Shown: piece after piece, positions 52,206 through 63,282 of the stretch
How the letters are laid out: each line of letters starts with the position of its first letter
Position numbering within the stretch: the stretch's first letter is position 1
NCBI RefSeq assembly: GCF_051020985.1
Contig: NC_134999.1
Location: 24,647,160-24,711,159 of the forward strand
Direction of reading: 5' to 3'
Source: Nomia melanderi
Lineage: Eukaryota > Arthropoda > Insecta > Hymenoptera > Halictidae
DNA: 64,000 nt
Translations under genes and position numbers: made by a program
The notes under the pieces: model-generated
Databases searched by the model: none
What the model was told of the DNA's origin: nothing
Seen by the model: the letters and a program-made list of their open reading frames with translations, nothing else

Positions 52206-53956
52206 TGTTTAAACGAATCAAACGTCGTTACGAATATTCGACACATTGTCGTCTGTCGCTTGTAACACAGCCCGCGAAACACTGTTGCGGAATGCCAGAT
52301 CCGATACTGGACGCGAACATGATACTTTGGATCGGCGTACTCTGTAACCATCGAGTTACAGTCGAGGGAATCACCTTCTCGTGACGCAGCTCGCGTGTAT
52401 ATCTAATTCACTTTCGCCCGCCATTCGAATATCGAGATAACTTGGCCGATCTCTGGGCTAGAAACTTCCTCATTCCCGGCCTTCGGTTCCAATTAACCAT
52501 GCGCCAATCCGCGGAGCACCCTAGATGGCCGATAGTTCCATTCCTCAAGTTCTGCGGGGAAGTTCCATCGCGGATTTTAGGAAGCTTCTTTCCAGAGGGA
52601 GGGATCGAACCGATAGTTGGACGAGGGTTGGATAGGGTTTCTCAATATTTAATAGCGTCTGGATACGAGTGCTGTCTCGACACTCCTGGAATTGCAAGGC
52701 GAGAAGGACTCGAGTGCATAGGAACGGCAAACAGGCGGACGGAGCGGAATTTGTCGTTGTCTGGGTGCAGCTAGAATCGCGGCAGTTAAGATGCCTTGAG
52801 AGGATAAAGGAATTAAAGATCACAAGGGAGGTTCGATGAAATATTCAGACGGAAACACCGTCTTTCCGCGATGATTAAAGCGCGCGTTGCACGCCATTAC
52901 GCCGCGGCGGAATCTGCCGCGAGTGTATTAAGCTATCCGATGGATCACGACTACCTAGAAATCCCACTCGGTTAATCGTTCTGGCGAATCTCTAAATAAC
53001 ACATTCGTTATTAAGCAGCCAGCGAGAGATCTTCAATGAATCAATCCCTAAACATTCAGATTTCCCAATCGATGAAATAAAACTAAACGTTTCCTCTAGG
53101 CAAACCTTCTCTAGAAACTTCACCTCATACTAAACTTTTCTGCAATATGCGAGAGATCTCTCACGAATCGATAAACATTCAAATTTTCCAAGCGTTTCCT
53201 CTAAGCAAACCTTTTCATTTCCATCGAATCTCTAGAAACTTCACCTCATAAAGTTCCATAAGATCGCGTTCTACTCCATGAAGATTCGATTCGCGTACCA
53301 ATGTTCCAACGCAAAGTCTCAAATTTGCAACTATCGACACACGAGCGATTCATCGCAAATTAATCGTGCCGAGGCTGCCTTTCATCCCGGCTGATTCGAC
53401 CGATGGATCCGGCGGTGGTTTCGGGCGAGGAAACAATCGGCCGGTGAAAAAGCGGAGATGTCGGGCGCAGATTTAAAGAGAAGGAGGACGTCGTAGAGTA
53501 TCGCGAGGACTTGGCAGCGCGAGGGACTGTGTAGGATGGACTGGCGGCGAGGGAGTGGGAGTGGCAGGGGGAGAGTCAGCCGGAAACATAGGGAGATTGG
53601 AATACCCATCCACGAAGAAGCCAGGGAGACGGAAAGGGAGGACGGATAACGATCCAAGAAAGAACAGACAGAGGAGAGAGAGAATGGGAGAGACACTTTC
53701 ATGAGATTGAGCTCGAATTCAATAAGGGATGAATAAAATATAAACCAACCTGCGCCGCGATCTTGTGTCGGGCTAAGGGCGCCCGACCCATGTGTAAATA
53801 AATAAAAATTATATCAACCGAATCGCAGACAACTGGACGCGATTCCTACAGATTTCATCTCCGAACCGAGGGTGAATCTGTTCGATCGCTTGTTTTTCTC
53901 CGTGGGTGACGGGCTGGCTCGATTTTAAATCGTTGCAGTTGGAAGTGTTTGTTAGT
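52206..53956. other. Single-copy spacer with a GC hairpin
   Basis: Hairpin GTCGGGC-TAAGGGC-GCCCGAC at 53767-53787. Frames 52442-52774 (+, 110 codons) and 53382-53702 (-, 106 codons, over a purine-rich tract) are unrecognised. No gene called. Confidence 0.4.
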
Positions 53957-54091
53957 TTAACTCTTAGGAAATTAGACAATGCTATAACATTTCGATCCTT
54001 TATTTTCCTGAGTACAAAATTTGATTGCTTCTTTAAGATTCATTCAAATATTGAACTGCTGCAATATTGGAGACAGAGTTCAAAGGGTTAA
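53957..54091 (+). mobile_element. Family J copy, short
   Basis: TTAACTCTTAGGAAATTAG, AATGCTATAACATTTCGATCCTTTATTTTCCTGAGTACAAAATTTG, TTCTTTAAGATTCATTCAAATATTGAACTGCTGCAATATTGGAGACAGAGTTCAAAGGGTTAA. It lacks about 80 bp. Shares TTAA (54088-54091) with P. Confidence 0.7.
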
Positions 54092-54292
54092 CACGTCACT
54101 GATGACCGGTGCTTTCAAATTACTCGAAAACAATTATAATTTTCCAGACAATTCACGTCGAATGACAGTATTCAATAGAGAATAATGTAACCTAATGATC
54201 GCAGTACCAAAAAAGAAGCAATCGTTCCTTTCTATCTTTGCTACAAAGAATAAACGATACAACTCTCAAGTTTCTCACGGTCAACGTGTTAA
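54088..54292. mobile_element. Family P TTAA MITE, 205 bp
   Basis: TTAACACGTCACTGATGACC to ACGGTCAACGTGTTAA. The dyad GTCA-CTGA-TGAC lies directly inside the left end at 54095-54106. The body has CAAAAAAGAAGCAATCG and CTTTGCTACAAAGAATAAACGATAC. The ends and dyad resemble families D and N. Confidence 0.7.
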
Positions 54293-54838
54293 TCATTGGC
54301 GTACCGTGCAATTGAAGATAGGCGTTGAAAGGTAATCGATGGAATATCCGAACGGGGCTCGGCAAAGCAAACGCGAAGGGTTGAATCGAAGATTCGGGGA
54401 AACGGCTGGAAGACGGGCAAGTTTTCGTACCGTTAATTGTCGGTCCGATTCCGGCGAGCGTCAGAAATAATTGGATCCCGTAGTCAAAGGGTGTGTATCA
54501 TTTGAATTTAATCGAATCAGTCGTACAACTTTCTCAAAGAAATCGTATTTCGCGCGGAAACCCTCGACGCTCATGGCCGTTCCTCTTTGATCTCGGGCCA
54601 GCGTTAAACATTATCCTCTCGGTGAATTACTTCTTAATTAAGACCGAAGGACTACGTTGTCCCAAGAGCGGGTCAAGATCGAGAGTAGAAAGTTACGAGC
54701 GGAGAAACGATTCAAGAAAACAAACTTCCGACTCGACGCGGCATTTCGCGTTTATTTAATCGCTCGAGAACCGTCACTGTCACCGTTTCTCTACGAATCT
54801 CGCGAATACTCGTTAGAATTCTCCGTTCTGCGGTCTGT
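54293..54838. other. Spacer
   Basis: No gene recognised; an 88-codon + strand frame (54493-54759) has no match. Confidence 0.35.
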
Positions 54839-55210
54839 TTAACCCTAAGACCACCATGTGACTTTTAGTGACGTTTCAACTTTGAAATTTGGGGTCTATG
54901 CACAAGAACAATAATATTTTCATCGTTCCTTTTATTCATAACTGAGATTCACATCGTGATATTCGTTGTAAAAACAAAATCCTCACAGATGAAGCTGAAT
55001 CATATATCAATTACTTGAACAATAGAAAAATAGGAAACTACGTGTGATCTCTTGCTATTCCATTAATTAAATCATCAGTTTACGACTTAGTCTTCCAAAT
55101 ATGAAAATTTCATCTCATCGAAACGCTATTCGGGTAATTAAATCATCTGTTTAAGACTTAAGCTTCCAAATATGAAAATTTCATCTCGAAATGTCTCGTC
55201 AAAGGGTTAA
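54839..55210. mobile_element. R/K composite, TTAA at both borders, 372 bp
   Basis: Left end TTAACCCTAAGACCACCATGTGAC, unassigned (family R), to about 54990. A reversed K body follows (CAGATGAAGCTGAATCATATATCAATTACTTGAAC, AACTACGTGTGATCTCTTGC). The segment TTAAATCATC.GTTTA.GACTTA.TCTTCCAAATATGAAAATTTCATCTC then occurs twice in tandem, before the end GTCTCGTCAAAGGGTTAA. Confidence 0.6.
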
Positions 55211-55562
55211 ACAAACGTGTGGTCTTCTAGCAACAACAGAGCAGAGTATCTAGCATCAAAAAGCAACATTTCAACTACATAATTCCTAAAGAAACTCCTT
55301 CTATAACTGCGCCATCATTTCTCGATCTGGAAAGTATCTAACTTTCATCGAGCGTACTCTTGAAAAAAGCGTTCCTTGCATTATTTTCATTCAACTTCTG
55401 TCACGGGTTGCAGAATGAATGTCTGAAATCGTTGCAGAGCACGAACCGGCTGCAACTTCGTGCTCGGTTTCGTAACGAGATAATAACACGGCGTTAGCTA
55501 CCGTGTCTAATATCGTTTTACGCTAGGCGTGGCTCGAAATGTCGTAGGTTATCGTGGAAACT

Positions 55563-55750
55563 TTAACCTTAGCACTCCAGCTTGTTTTGTAATCTTGTAA
55601 TTTTTATAGTATTTCTAAATAATCTCTTATTTTCCTTGGTACAAAATTTGGATGCGTGGAAAATCGAATAATTTTAGGCTAGTTTCTTTAACATTCAAAT
55701 ATTTAATATTATAACTACTGCAATATTGGAGACAGAGTTCAAAGGGTTAA
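55563..55750 (+). mobile_element. Family J TTAA element, 188 bp
   Basis: TTAACCTTAGCACTCCAGCTTGTTTTGTAATC, TTTTCCTTGGTACAAAATTTGGATGCGTGGAAAATCGAATAATTTTAGGCTAGTTTC, AATATTATAACTACTGCAATATTGGAGACAGAGTTCAAAGGGTTAA. Both TTAA intact; about 30 bp of the CTAGCGAAAATTAG part is deleted. Confidence 0.8.
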
Positions 55751-56400
55751 AGGAATGGCTACCGCGTATCGAATCACTCGAGATCGAGATCGTCGAATTG
55801 TCAAGCAAGGGAACGCATTGTTTCATTAAGGATCAGACGCTCGACGGAGTATCTCGGCCGGCCGCATAAATCTTGATACGTGTCTTATCCAATTTATCTC
55901 GGCCGATATACACCACGTTATTAAATACGTGACCTTCCGTTATAACGACCCCGTTGTAATTCCACTCTATTTTCGACGCTGATGAACTCCTCCGAAAACT
56001 TATAGCCGGCAGATGAAACATCGACTCTAGCATTCACCGTGCACCCAAAGATGAGACGATACCGTACGCTAGAGCATGCTGGGAATATACTCGTGTAATC
56101 AGATTCCCTCAAACGAGATTCCATTTTCAGGAAAGATAACTTCCGCGTAATGCACTTTGCTACGCGATGTGTCAGAAGAAACGTCGACGTACTTTCCAGT
56201 TGAAATGATTCGAATAAACGATATTTACGAAAGATTATTTGAAACATCTCGATCGAGCGTAATTTCGTGTGTCTACAAGTATATAAAGTTTTAGCACCTA
56301 TGAAATATTGTAGGGTAACGCAGCTTTTTTCTAAAATATTGCTCACTTTCGTACACGTTAACACAATTCTTGATTTCTTTTATAATTGACATAGGAAACT
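55751..56400. other. Spacer
   Basis: The - strand frame 55921-56364 (147 codons) is the longest here; it has no recognisable domain and no splice context. Not called. Confidence 0.35.
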
Positions 56401-56533
56401 GGAAAGAAACGCTCCTCTGAGTTAAAGAAGCTGATTTAGTGATACACTGAAATATAAGCAATTGAGATCTTAATGAACAGAGAATTATAAAGAAATTTGG
56501 AAGAGTCTAAGTGCTTGGTAGTTCCAGTGTTAA
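56401..56533. mobile_element. Family H end fragment
   Basis: GAAGCTGATTTAGTGATACACTGAAATATAAGCAATTGAG..CTTAATGAACAGAGAATTATAAAGAAATTTGG, TGCTTGGTAGTTCCAGTGTTAA. Left end missing. Confidence 0.5.
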
Positions 56534-57899
56534 CTGTATTGAGTGTTTCAATAAAATATTAAGTTATATTCAAGTTTCTTTTAATTTCATATATTGTGAT
56601 ATCGTTTCTTGATGTCCCTTAAAAATATTTCGTTACAAAAATTAACGTGTACACGTGCCACTGAACGTATTAAAGGAACAGAACAGAAAAGTAAGTGCCA
56701 CGTTTGCTCCAGTTACTCGAATTTCGCAAAACCGTGCGGTCGAACAGCGCTTAATTCGCAGAATAATAATAACTCTAATTGGACGGTTCGAGGGCACCGC
56801 AGGACGATTATTTCGCACACGAGCGTCCGCCTGATGGATCCCGTGCGCATCAGGAGGGTCTGAGAGAGCAGGATTAGAAGCAGCACGTACTTAGTTATCA
56901 AAGGTTTGCACGGGTGGCAGTATCCCGCACTATGGCGAGCTTCCTCTAAGCCCTTTAAAGGTGTTCCACGCGTGGTACGTGAATTTCTCAAGTTATGATT
57001 TAGTATCCGGCGCGAAGACGGTCGTGGGGTGGAGAAAGAGACAGTGAACTCGGCGCGGAAACATCGAAACATGAAAGGGGCTAGGAGGAAGACGGACGAG
57101 GCGTGGATGGGATCGGACAGGTGGCGGAGATTCCCGGAAAACTGCCGGGAAAAGGGACAAAGCGGCGCGGAATAATAATTGTAATGCAACAGGGGAGAAT
57201 CGCATGAAATCTGGCACACCCGATGGAAATCCGGGGAACGCGAGAGAGAGCCGCTAAAGGTGAAAGTACAAATGACAAAACGGAACGGGAACAATAGGGC
57301 AAAGGGAAAACCGGGGCGAGAGAAATAATAAATGCGAAACGGGGAAAGAGGTTGAGCCGGCCAGGAAAAACGTGCAAATCGAGGCCGGACAAAGGTAATG
57401 AAAAAATCTAATATGCAGTAGAAAAGGAGCATACGTGCGCAGACGTTGTTGGTAGGGTGAGGGCGGCTGGAACAAGTGGATACAGAATAGAGGCTGAGGG
57501 GAACGGGAAACCGGAAGAGAAAGAGATGGAGGGGCTAAGAGGACGAGGGTGGAGGTCGAGAGGAGGAGTAACTTCCTAACAAGGCGGTTAGTTGCGGCTT
57601 AGCAACGCTATGAACGCGAAATATTGCTAGCTGGCGCGCTCCTACGCGCGGCCCTCCTCTCTCTCTCTCTCTAGTTTCCTCCTCGCCAATCTATCCTCTT
57701 GCAACCTGCACCAGTCTGTGTTCCCCGGCCGCTTAATATCGAAATACTGCTACACCGAGCAACTTCGACGTTTCGATAATTGATTTCTCCTCGCGCACCG
57801 TGCAAACGAATTATCTTGCGTCTTTCCAGAAAGGTTAAGGTTCAAGGCTCGAGGAAGGCGGGAAAACTGAACAAGCTTGGATTTGCCTGCCACTGCGCG
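56534..57899. other. Purine-rich CpG stretch behind a 239-codon frame
   Basis: About 56960-57570 is strongly purine-rich on the + strand, so stop codons are rare on the - strand. That yields the longest open frame of the window (56713-57432, - strand, 239 codons), rich in phenylalanine, serine, proline and arginine. Three other frames run antiparallel or in register shift over the same bases. I read this as composition, not a gene. CT microsatellite at 57656-57672. Confidence 0.5.
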
Positions 57900-58770
57900 T
57901 TGCAGCATTCGACATTTTGATGAAGTGTTCATATTTGGAATGTTAAGTGGCAAACGAATGATTTAGTTGAATAGAGAGATCGGTTTCCTTTTTTCTATTG
58001 TAACACTCGATGTAAGTTTAGCATCATATGCCAGTTTTGTGTACTGTAAGTGTTCGTTCGTAATGCTTAATGTATTGGGTTTTCCGAGTATTTGCCGAAG
58101 TTTCAATTCGATTTAATGTTGCGCTTTAAAAGTGAATTTTTCCCCGCAACGGGACTCTGCTTTAATTCCGGGCTTCTTTAAATTAAACGAAGGAAATTTC
58201 ATCTCGCGTAACCACCCGCACTCTAGTATATTACAAAATTTTACATCTTCAAGACCTGGACGGGCCGAAAAAATTCATTCCCCTTGTAGGGATGAAAATG
58301 TACTGTAATATTCATAAAATTGTAAACTTGTGTTCGAGGAATTTTCAAGTCCACTTGTAGCTTACTAATTTGTATCGTGTATAACTACGCATAATCGTAA
58401 ACTATGTCTCTAAGTGTTCGAATACATTGCAAATGATTTTGAATTAATGTTTCATCGATGCCAAAGACGACAATAAAAGCTAATACAAACTCGAGCGAAC
58501 ATAAATGTTTGCTTCATTAATTATTTATCAATTATCACCGGATTCCGATCGAATCTTTATTCTTCCGCTCGGTTATTCGAATGAAATTTCGTCAAACGAC
58601 CATTTCAATCGCGATCTGTCCGTTTCTAACGGCCGCCAGTGCGCACACAAGCACGGCAAACGGAAGCCAGCGTAAAAAATCACAGCGCCGCGCGTTCCGC
58701 CGCGCAATTAAGCCGGTAATATCTACTCTGTCATACATTTCGTTAATTCACGGATGATTAACGGTGCGCC
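57900..58770. other. K scrap then single-copy spacer
   Basis: K-like motifs lie at about 57905-58060 (GCATTCGACATTTTGATGAAGTG, AATGATTTAGTTGAATAGAGAGATC). From about 58140 the sequence is unrecognised, leading into the ratchet-like site. Confidence 0.4.
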
Positions 58771-58793
58771 GTTGTTTTCTGTTTCAGGTACGT
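58755..58793 (+). promoter_or_regulatory. Candidate recursive splice (ratchet) site
   Basis: CGTTGTTTTCTGTTTCAG joined directly to GTACGTAA at 58787/58788. A branch-point-like GATTAAC is at 58757-58763, about 25 bases before the AG. The acceptor is strong and the donor GTACGT acceptable. Same strand as the site at 4257. Together they suggest a + strand intron of more than 54 kb. Inference only. Confidence 0.6.
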
Positions 58794-59559
58794 AATTCAA
58801 ATGGGTTTCCTGTGTTCTTGTCGGCCATCGATCGCCGCGTGAGTAAATGGACGAAGTTATTAATTAATTAAACCGTTAGCCGCGTTTCCCGAGAAAGCCG
58901 TGGTTCCCGGCAAAAAGACACACCGCTCTCGGTTGTTCGTATTCCCGTTCGCTCGCCATCATTATCCCCTGGCGTGCAACGTGCAAACACCGCGATCGAT
59001 TAGTTTCAATTACAAAAATATCTATCCGCGGGGTACTTTGTACGGTACGTTAAGGTCGCGTGCATCCGAGCCACTAGACACGACGTCGCCACGTATTTCT
59101 GAATTTGCATCTTCGAGTCGATAAGACATGCAACCGGAGGGGGTTGGATTCGCGAGCTCCATGCCAGACTAATCTGCGACACATCGCCGCGGAACATTTT
59201 TCCACGCGATACAACACTCGCCCCTCTCTGTTATTAATACCACGTCGGAACCGATTCTTTTTCGGCCGGCTTTTTCTCAGAATTAAACCGACCAATTACC
59301 GCGCGCCCCTCCGCTCTTTTTATGCGTATCATTAAGCAGCGTTTCGTGTTCGCTGCGAGCCTCGTGGTTATTTGTTCGAGATTAATCGGTTTAATTGCTC
59401 CGGAGGAATGAGTCGCCGTTGCAACGGTTTCTGAAGGGAATCGCCGGTCTGCATCTTTTTAACCGGTTAAATGGGGAATTTAGCTGGAAAAACTATGGTT
59501 CTGCGAGTAATAAAATAAAAATGGGGACGTACTCGAAGGACGAAGGCGTAGAGTATATT
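58794..59559. other. CpG-rich spacer
   Basis: Frames of 63-82 codons on both strands, no matches. Confidence 0.4.
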
Positions 59560-59795
59560 TTAACCCTTTGTGCACGGATGTCGGCACTTCAGCGAGATGA
59601 AATGTTCAAATTTGAAAGACTAAGTCGTGGACAAATGATCTAATTAGTTGAACAGCAAGAGATCACGTAGTTTGACCACTTGATTCGATACAACAAAACT
59701 ATCGAGTTGAATATTTAATATTTCAAATGGAACTTTGCACTGCTACGTGAAATATTGAAATGAAACTCCTTCGTTGCTTAATTTAACGATAAAGA
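59560..59795. mobile_element. K-A chimera
   Basis: K left half TTAACCCTTTGTGCACGGATGTCGGCACTTC.GCGAGATGAAATG, GACTAAGTCGTGGACAAATGATCTAATTAGTTGAACAGCAAGAGATCACGTAGTTTG. It runs into A in reverse order (ACCACTTGATTCGATACAACAAAACTATCGAGTTGAATATTTAATATTTCAAATG to TTGCTTAATTTAACGATAA). No closing TTAA. Confidence 0.6.
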
Positions 59796-60747
59796 CCGTT
59801 CGGCTACAACAGTTATTCCTTGGAATGACCATTCCAGCCTTCTTTCCCGGACACTAAAAGCATCAGCCATCGTTCAGGCCGCAGAAAACGAATACGCCTC
59901 CGCTCGAGTGGTGAATAATTCGAAAAGCCTGGTCTGTTAGCGCATTTCCATAATTTTCAGCTGCAGAGCGCGCCTATTAATCTTGCCACCTGTGCCTATG
60001 AATCACCTGCGCTATCATCGGCGTCGCCGAGGACCGTTCCCAGGAAGCCGTGTCCTAACGACTGCCGACGGCGGAAAAAACCGGCTAAAAACGCAACGAA
60101 ATCGACATCGCATGGAAAAGTGATTAACAAGGGAGACGAGTGGAGAGATAAGGGACTAATTTAGCCGGCGCGTATGACGGGGTCTCCCGGCGTGTGCACG
60201 TGCACTCGATATGCGCGATCATTAAGCACGAACCGGCGATAATATCGAGGAAGCCCGTGTTGCCGGCCGCCAGGTACCCGTCGTCATTGTGCGCCGTGAC
60301 GTCACCGGTGGCCACTCCTTTGTATGGTCCCGATTAACAATCGTACGTACCTGGCGAGCGCACACACGCGCGCGCGGACCGCATCGAGTTCTCGCGTCCG
60401 TGTAATAGACCGTGACGAGGACCTAACCCTACCGGCTTGGATTATGCGCGTCGAGGGCACTCGCCACGGGCAGCCCTTTGCTTGCCAAGGGCGTGTAGCG
60501 TGCCGTTCTGTAGACGTTCTTTTATTTGCCCGAGGAGAACGCTGCCCGTGGAAAAGAGGACAGGGAGACTCGGTTTGCAGTCGACCGGCTATCAAATTTC
60601 ACCGGCCGTGTTTATAATTAGACCGATGTACTACACGCCTGAAAACGAGACACCGTCGGAGGAGCCGACGCTATCGTAATTATATCGTTTGTTACTTTCT
60701 GTACTGCTTTGTATGTTTTGATGCGAGAGGTTTACGGAGCTTCTCCT
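59796..60747. other. CpG-rich spacer
   Basis: Overlapping frames of about 97 codons on both strands at 60302-60617. An alternating CACACACGCGCGCGCGG tract is at about 60360-60376. No gene recognised. Confidence 0.45.
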
Positions 60748-61159
60748 TTTACCCCTTGCCCTACGTGACTTGTGAAGATTTTCGAGATTTTTCGAAGGAA
60801 AAATAACAACTTTGAAACATTTTTGCGTGTAATCGATATTTTCGGAGATGTTCGACTGTAACGCTTTGTAATTTCCATCCTGTATATTGGTTCATTCGAA
60901 TTCAAGATATTATTCTTCTGTAATCAACTATTATATTTAAGACTGGAACTACAAAATGACCGGTTTCAACGGTTTTATTTCGGAATTATTGATATCTTGA
61001 AAGCATTGAATATTCGAAATGATCTTAAAAGTAAATAGTTTCACTGGAATACTATAATGAGTGTCTGAAGAAATTGATGATAATCAATTCCTCTTCCAAT
61101 AAATTATTGACAAAGTAGCCACATCGATCGGAGTTCAGAAATCATAGGCCAAGGGTTAA
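60748..61159 (+). mobile_element. Family G element with an inserted B fragment
   Basis: ACCCCTTGCCCTACGTGACTTGTGAAGATTTTCGAG, then TTGGTTCATTCGAATTCAAGATATTATTCTTCTGTAATCAACTATTATATTTAA (G body). B-type sequence occupies about 60940-61085 (AACTACAAAATGACCGGTTTCAACGG, GATATCTTGAAAGCATTGAATATTCGAAATGATC, ACTATAATGAGTGTCTGAAG). The G right end is CCTCTTCCAATAAATTATTGAC..ATAGGCCAAGGGTTAA. A related right end, CATAGACCAAGGGATGAACC, recurs at about 61343. Confidence 0.55.
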
Positions 61160-62126
61160 GAATCTCATTGTTCGCTACGAAACAAACGATCAGCTACATT
61201 AGTAATTTCAAGATTCTTCGAAAGTGTGCGATTTTTCAGCGCTTAATGATATTCAATTGGTCCTCGGTTCTCAAAGAATGATTCTCCGGCCAGAATAACA
61301 AATGTCAAGCAGATAATAAACGAGAAACAAGAGTTCAGAAGTCATAGACCAAGGGATGAACCGGCAGACGATTTTGTTTCGTTCGGTTTTTACGGTTTAT
61401 TCGCTGTCGCTAGAGACTCGTTTCCTATCGCTCGATAACAAGAGTCATAAGTTACTGCATGGTCGGGTTAAATGATGATGAAACGGAAGAATAACGCTCG
61501 TGACCGGTTAGCGCAGGTAACGTTCTCCGTTATCGATTCGGCGGCCAGTGACAACGCGAGCTGTCCTCCGCGACTAGGTAGCATATTTTTCTCGTAAATA
61601 CACCGGCAAAATGAAAGAACGAGTCCATCGCGCTCGTAACCGACGGAATAACGCACGTTACCGCGTTTCTTAAGAAACAGTGACGGATAGTTACTTCCGG
61701 TAGAACGTAGACATTGTTAGGTGACACGAGCAACTGTTCAAATAAATTCAGTCGGGCGTGACATGCTCTTCAAAGGCGTACTTGCATGGAAAACAACCAT
61801 TTTGAAAAATAATGGGAGTATAACAGATTCAGAGACATGTTTGTTGTAGAAAGTAAAATTGCTTTTAATAGCTACGTCGACTGTGTATAAATGTAATAAT
61901 AAATTATTAATAATCTGCTTGTACCAGGGAACTGACCGATCAAGTTCGAGATTGCAAACTTAATATTAATATTAATACAATTGCAATGTAACTGCCAACA
62001 AAAACTAGTAGAGTTCGATCGTTTGAAACAATCTTCCGAATAAAAGGAGAATTAATTATCCTCGCTAATTTGAAGCTTCCGAACGTAAGCTGTGACCTAT
62101 AGGAATTACATGCCGTTTCGCTATCA
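61160..62126. other. Spacer
   Basis: No gene recognised. AT-rich after 61780. Confidence 0.35.
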
Positions 62127-62195
62127 TTGCAGTTGGCTTCAGCAGTGCGCGCGGAGCATCAGTGCGTGTTCGACCTCTGATGAAGCCAACTGCAA
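62127..62195 (+). other. Hairpin of miRNA-precursor size
   Basis: The arms TTGCAGTTGGCTTCAGCAG (62127-62145) and CTGATGAAGCCAACTGCAA (62177-62195) pair at 18 of 19 positions, with one G-A mismatch, around a 31-base loop. Total 69 nt. Size and near-perfect stem fit an insect pre-miRNA, but the stem does not extend beyond the arms and I do not recognise either arm as a known miRNA. It could also be a small inverted repeat. No TTAA border. Confidence 0.5.
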
Positions 62196-63095
62196 CTAGG
62201 GGGACGCAACTAGGCGCAAGAGGAGCGTCGGAATATAATTTCTATGGGACACGGCTTACACCGAGCCTCGATCTATAATCATCATTAACCATTTCAGCGG
62301 CAGTCTCCGGCGTCGAACGACGAAACAAATAAATTCGAAGTTTGGTAACGTTCGCGATACGAGAGTATTTCCAAGGGAAATCTGAGAGGCGAATCGCGTT
62401 AGGGAAAAAGCCATTGAAGTCGGCAATCTCGAAGTCGATCGGTCTGTCAGCTCCCTGGTACGAGCGGATTATTCCAAGCTACGGAGTCTCCCTTGAAAAC
62501 GGACATTACAATGAAAGTATGGAGTATCCGGGACGATAATAATATATTAGGACCGAGGAATGGAAATTGCTGCATCGTTGATATTTCGAGCCGAAAGAGA
62601 GTTGTTTTCCATGAAAATACAAATGGGGGGCTGTTCCTGACAAACGTGCTCGATACGCGGAAAAAGACGCGGCCACGGGTATCCATATAAAATAATGGCG
62701 GCGTATGGGGAACGTTAACCCCGGACATTGGCGTCGCCCAATGTCGTAAACAGATATTGATATTGGCGTGTCATATTTACGCTTGTAGACGTTTCCACGG
62801 TTTTCCATACTGAGTGAATGCGCGCGGGCCGGGGACATTCGCCGAGTACTTTATCATCAACAGACGATCGCCATTTTGCCGGCACGAGTACGTAAAGAAT
62901 GTATTAAAACCGACCGCAATTCCCGAGCGAAACTATATCGAACGCAGAGGAGCCGATACGCGTTTTGCGTCGAACATCTATACGTCCGTTTTTCATTTCG
63001 CTGTTCCTTCGATTGATCAGCGCGTTAATTTTAAGTAATCATCGAAAGCGCGATCGTCTGTGAGTCATCCCTCACCTAGATTGCGCGAGAGAATA
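62196..63095. other. Single-copy spacer
   Basis: Frames of 65-110 codons overlap on both strands without a match. GCAACTAGG occurs twice just after the hairpin (62192 and 62207). Confidence 0.4.
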
Positions 63096-63282
63096 TTAAC
63101 CACTTGCTGGAAAGACGAGACGTTTCTGTTTCAAAATTCTCAATGTCTTTCATTGACAATCTTGTTGCATTGCTATTAGATTTCAAAATGTATCTCTATA
63201 CAGAATGATTAACAAAATTGGTGTACATATCGTAAAATAGGTAAATTGCCAAATCTCTGAATTCTCCAGCGCAAGTGGTTAA
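63096..63282. mobile_element. Family V TTAA MITE, 187 bp
   Basis: TTAACCACTTGCTGG to CCAGCGCAAGTGGTTAA, terminal repeats of about 15 bp with a two-base indel. An internal palindrome TCAATG-TCTTT-CATTGA is at 63140-63156. Only copy of its type in the window. Confidence 0.8.

Noticed and set aside
52600..52685. GGGATCGAACC, a possible tRNA B box on the - strand
   Set aside because: The flanking bases do not form a T-arm stem and no A box or acceptor stem is found at the right spacing.
56713..57432. Longest open frame, 239 codons on the - strand
   Set aside because: The + strand here is purine-rich, which removes stops on the - strand. Several other frames overlap the same bases, the peptide is low-complexity, and no domain is recognisable.
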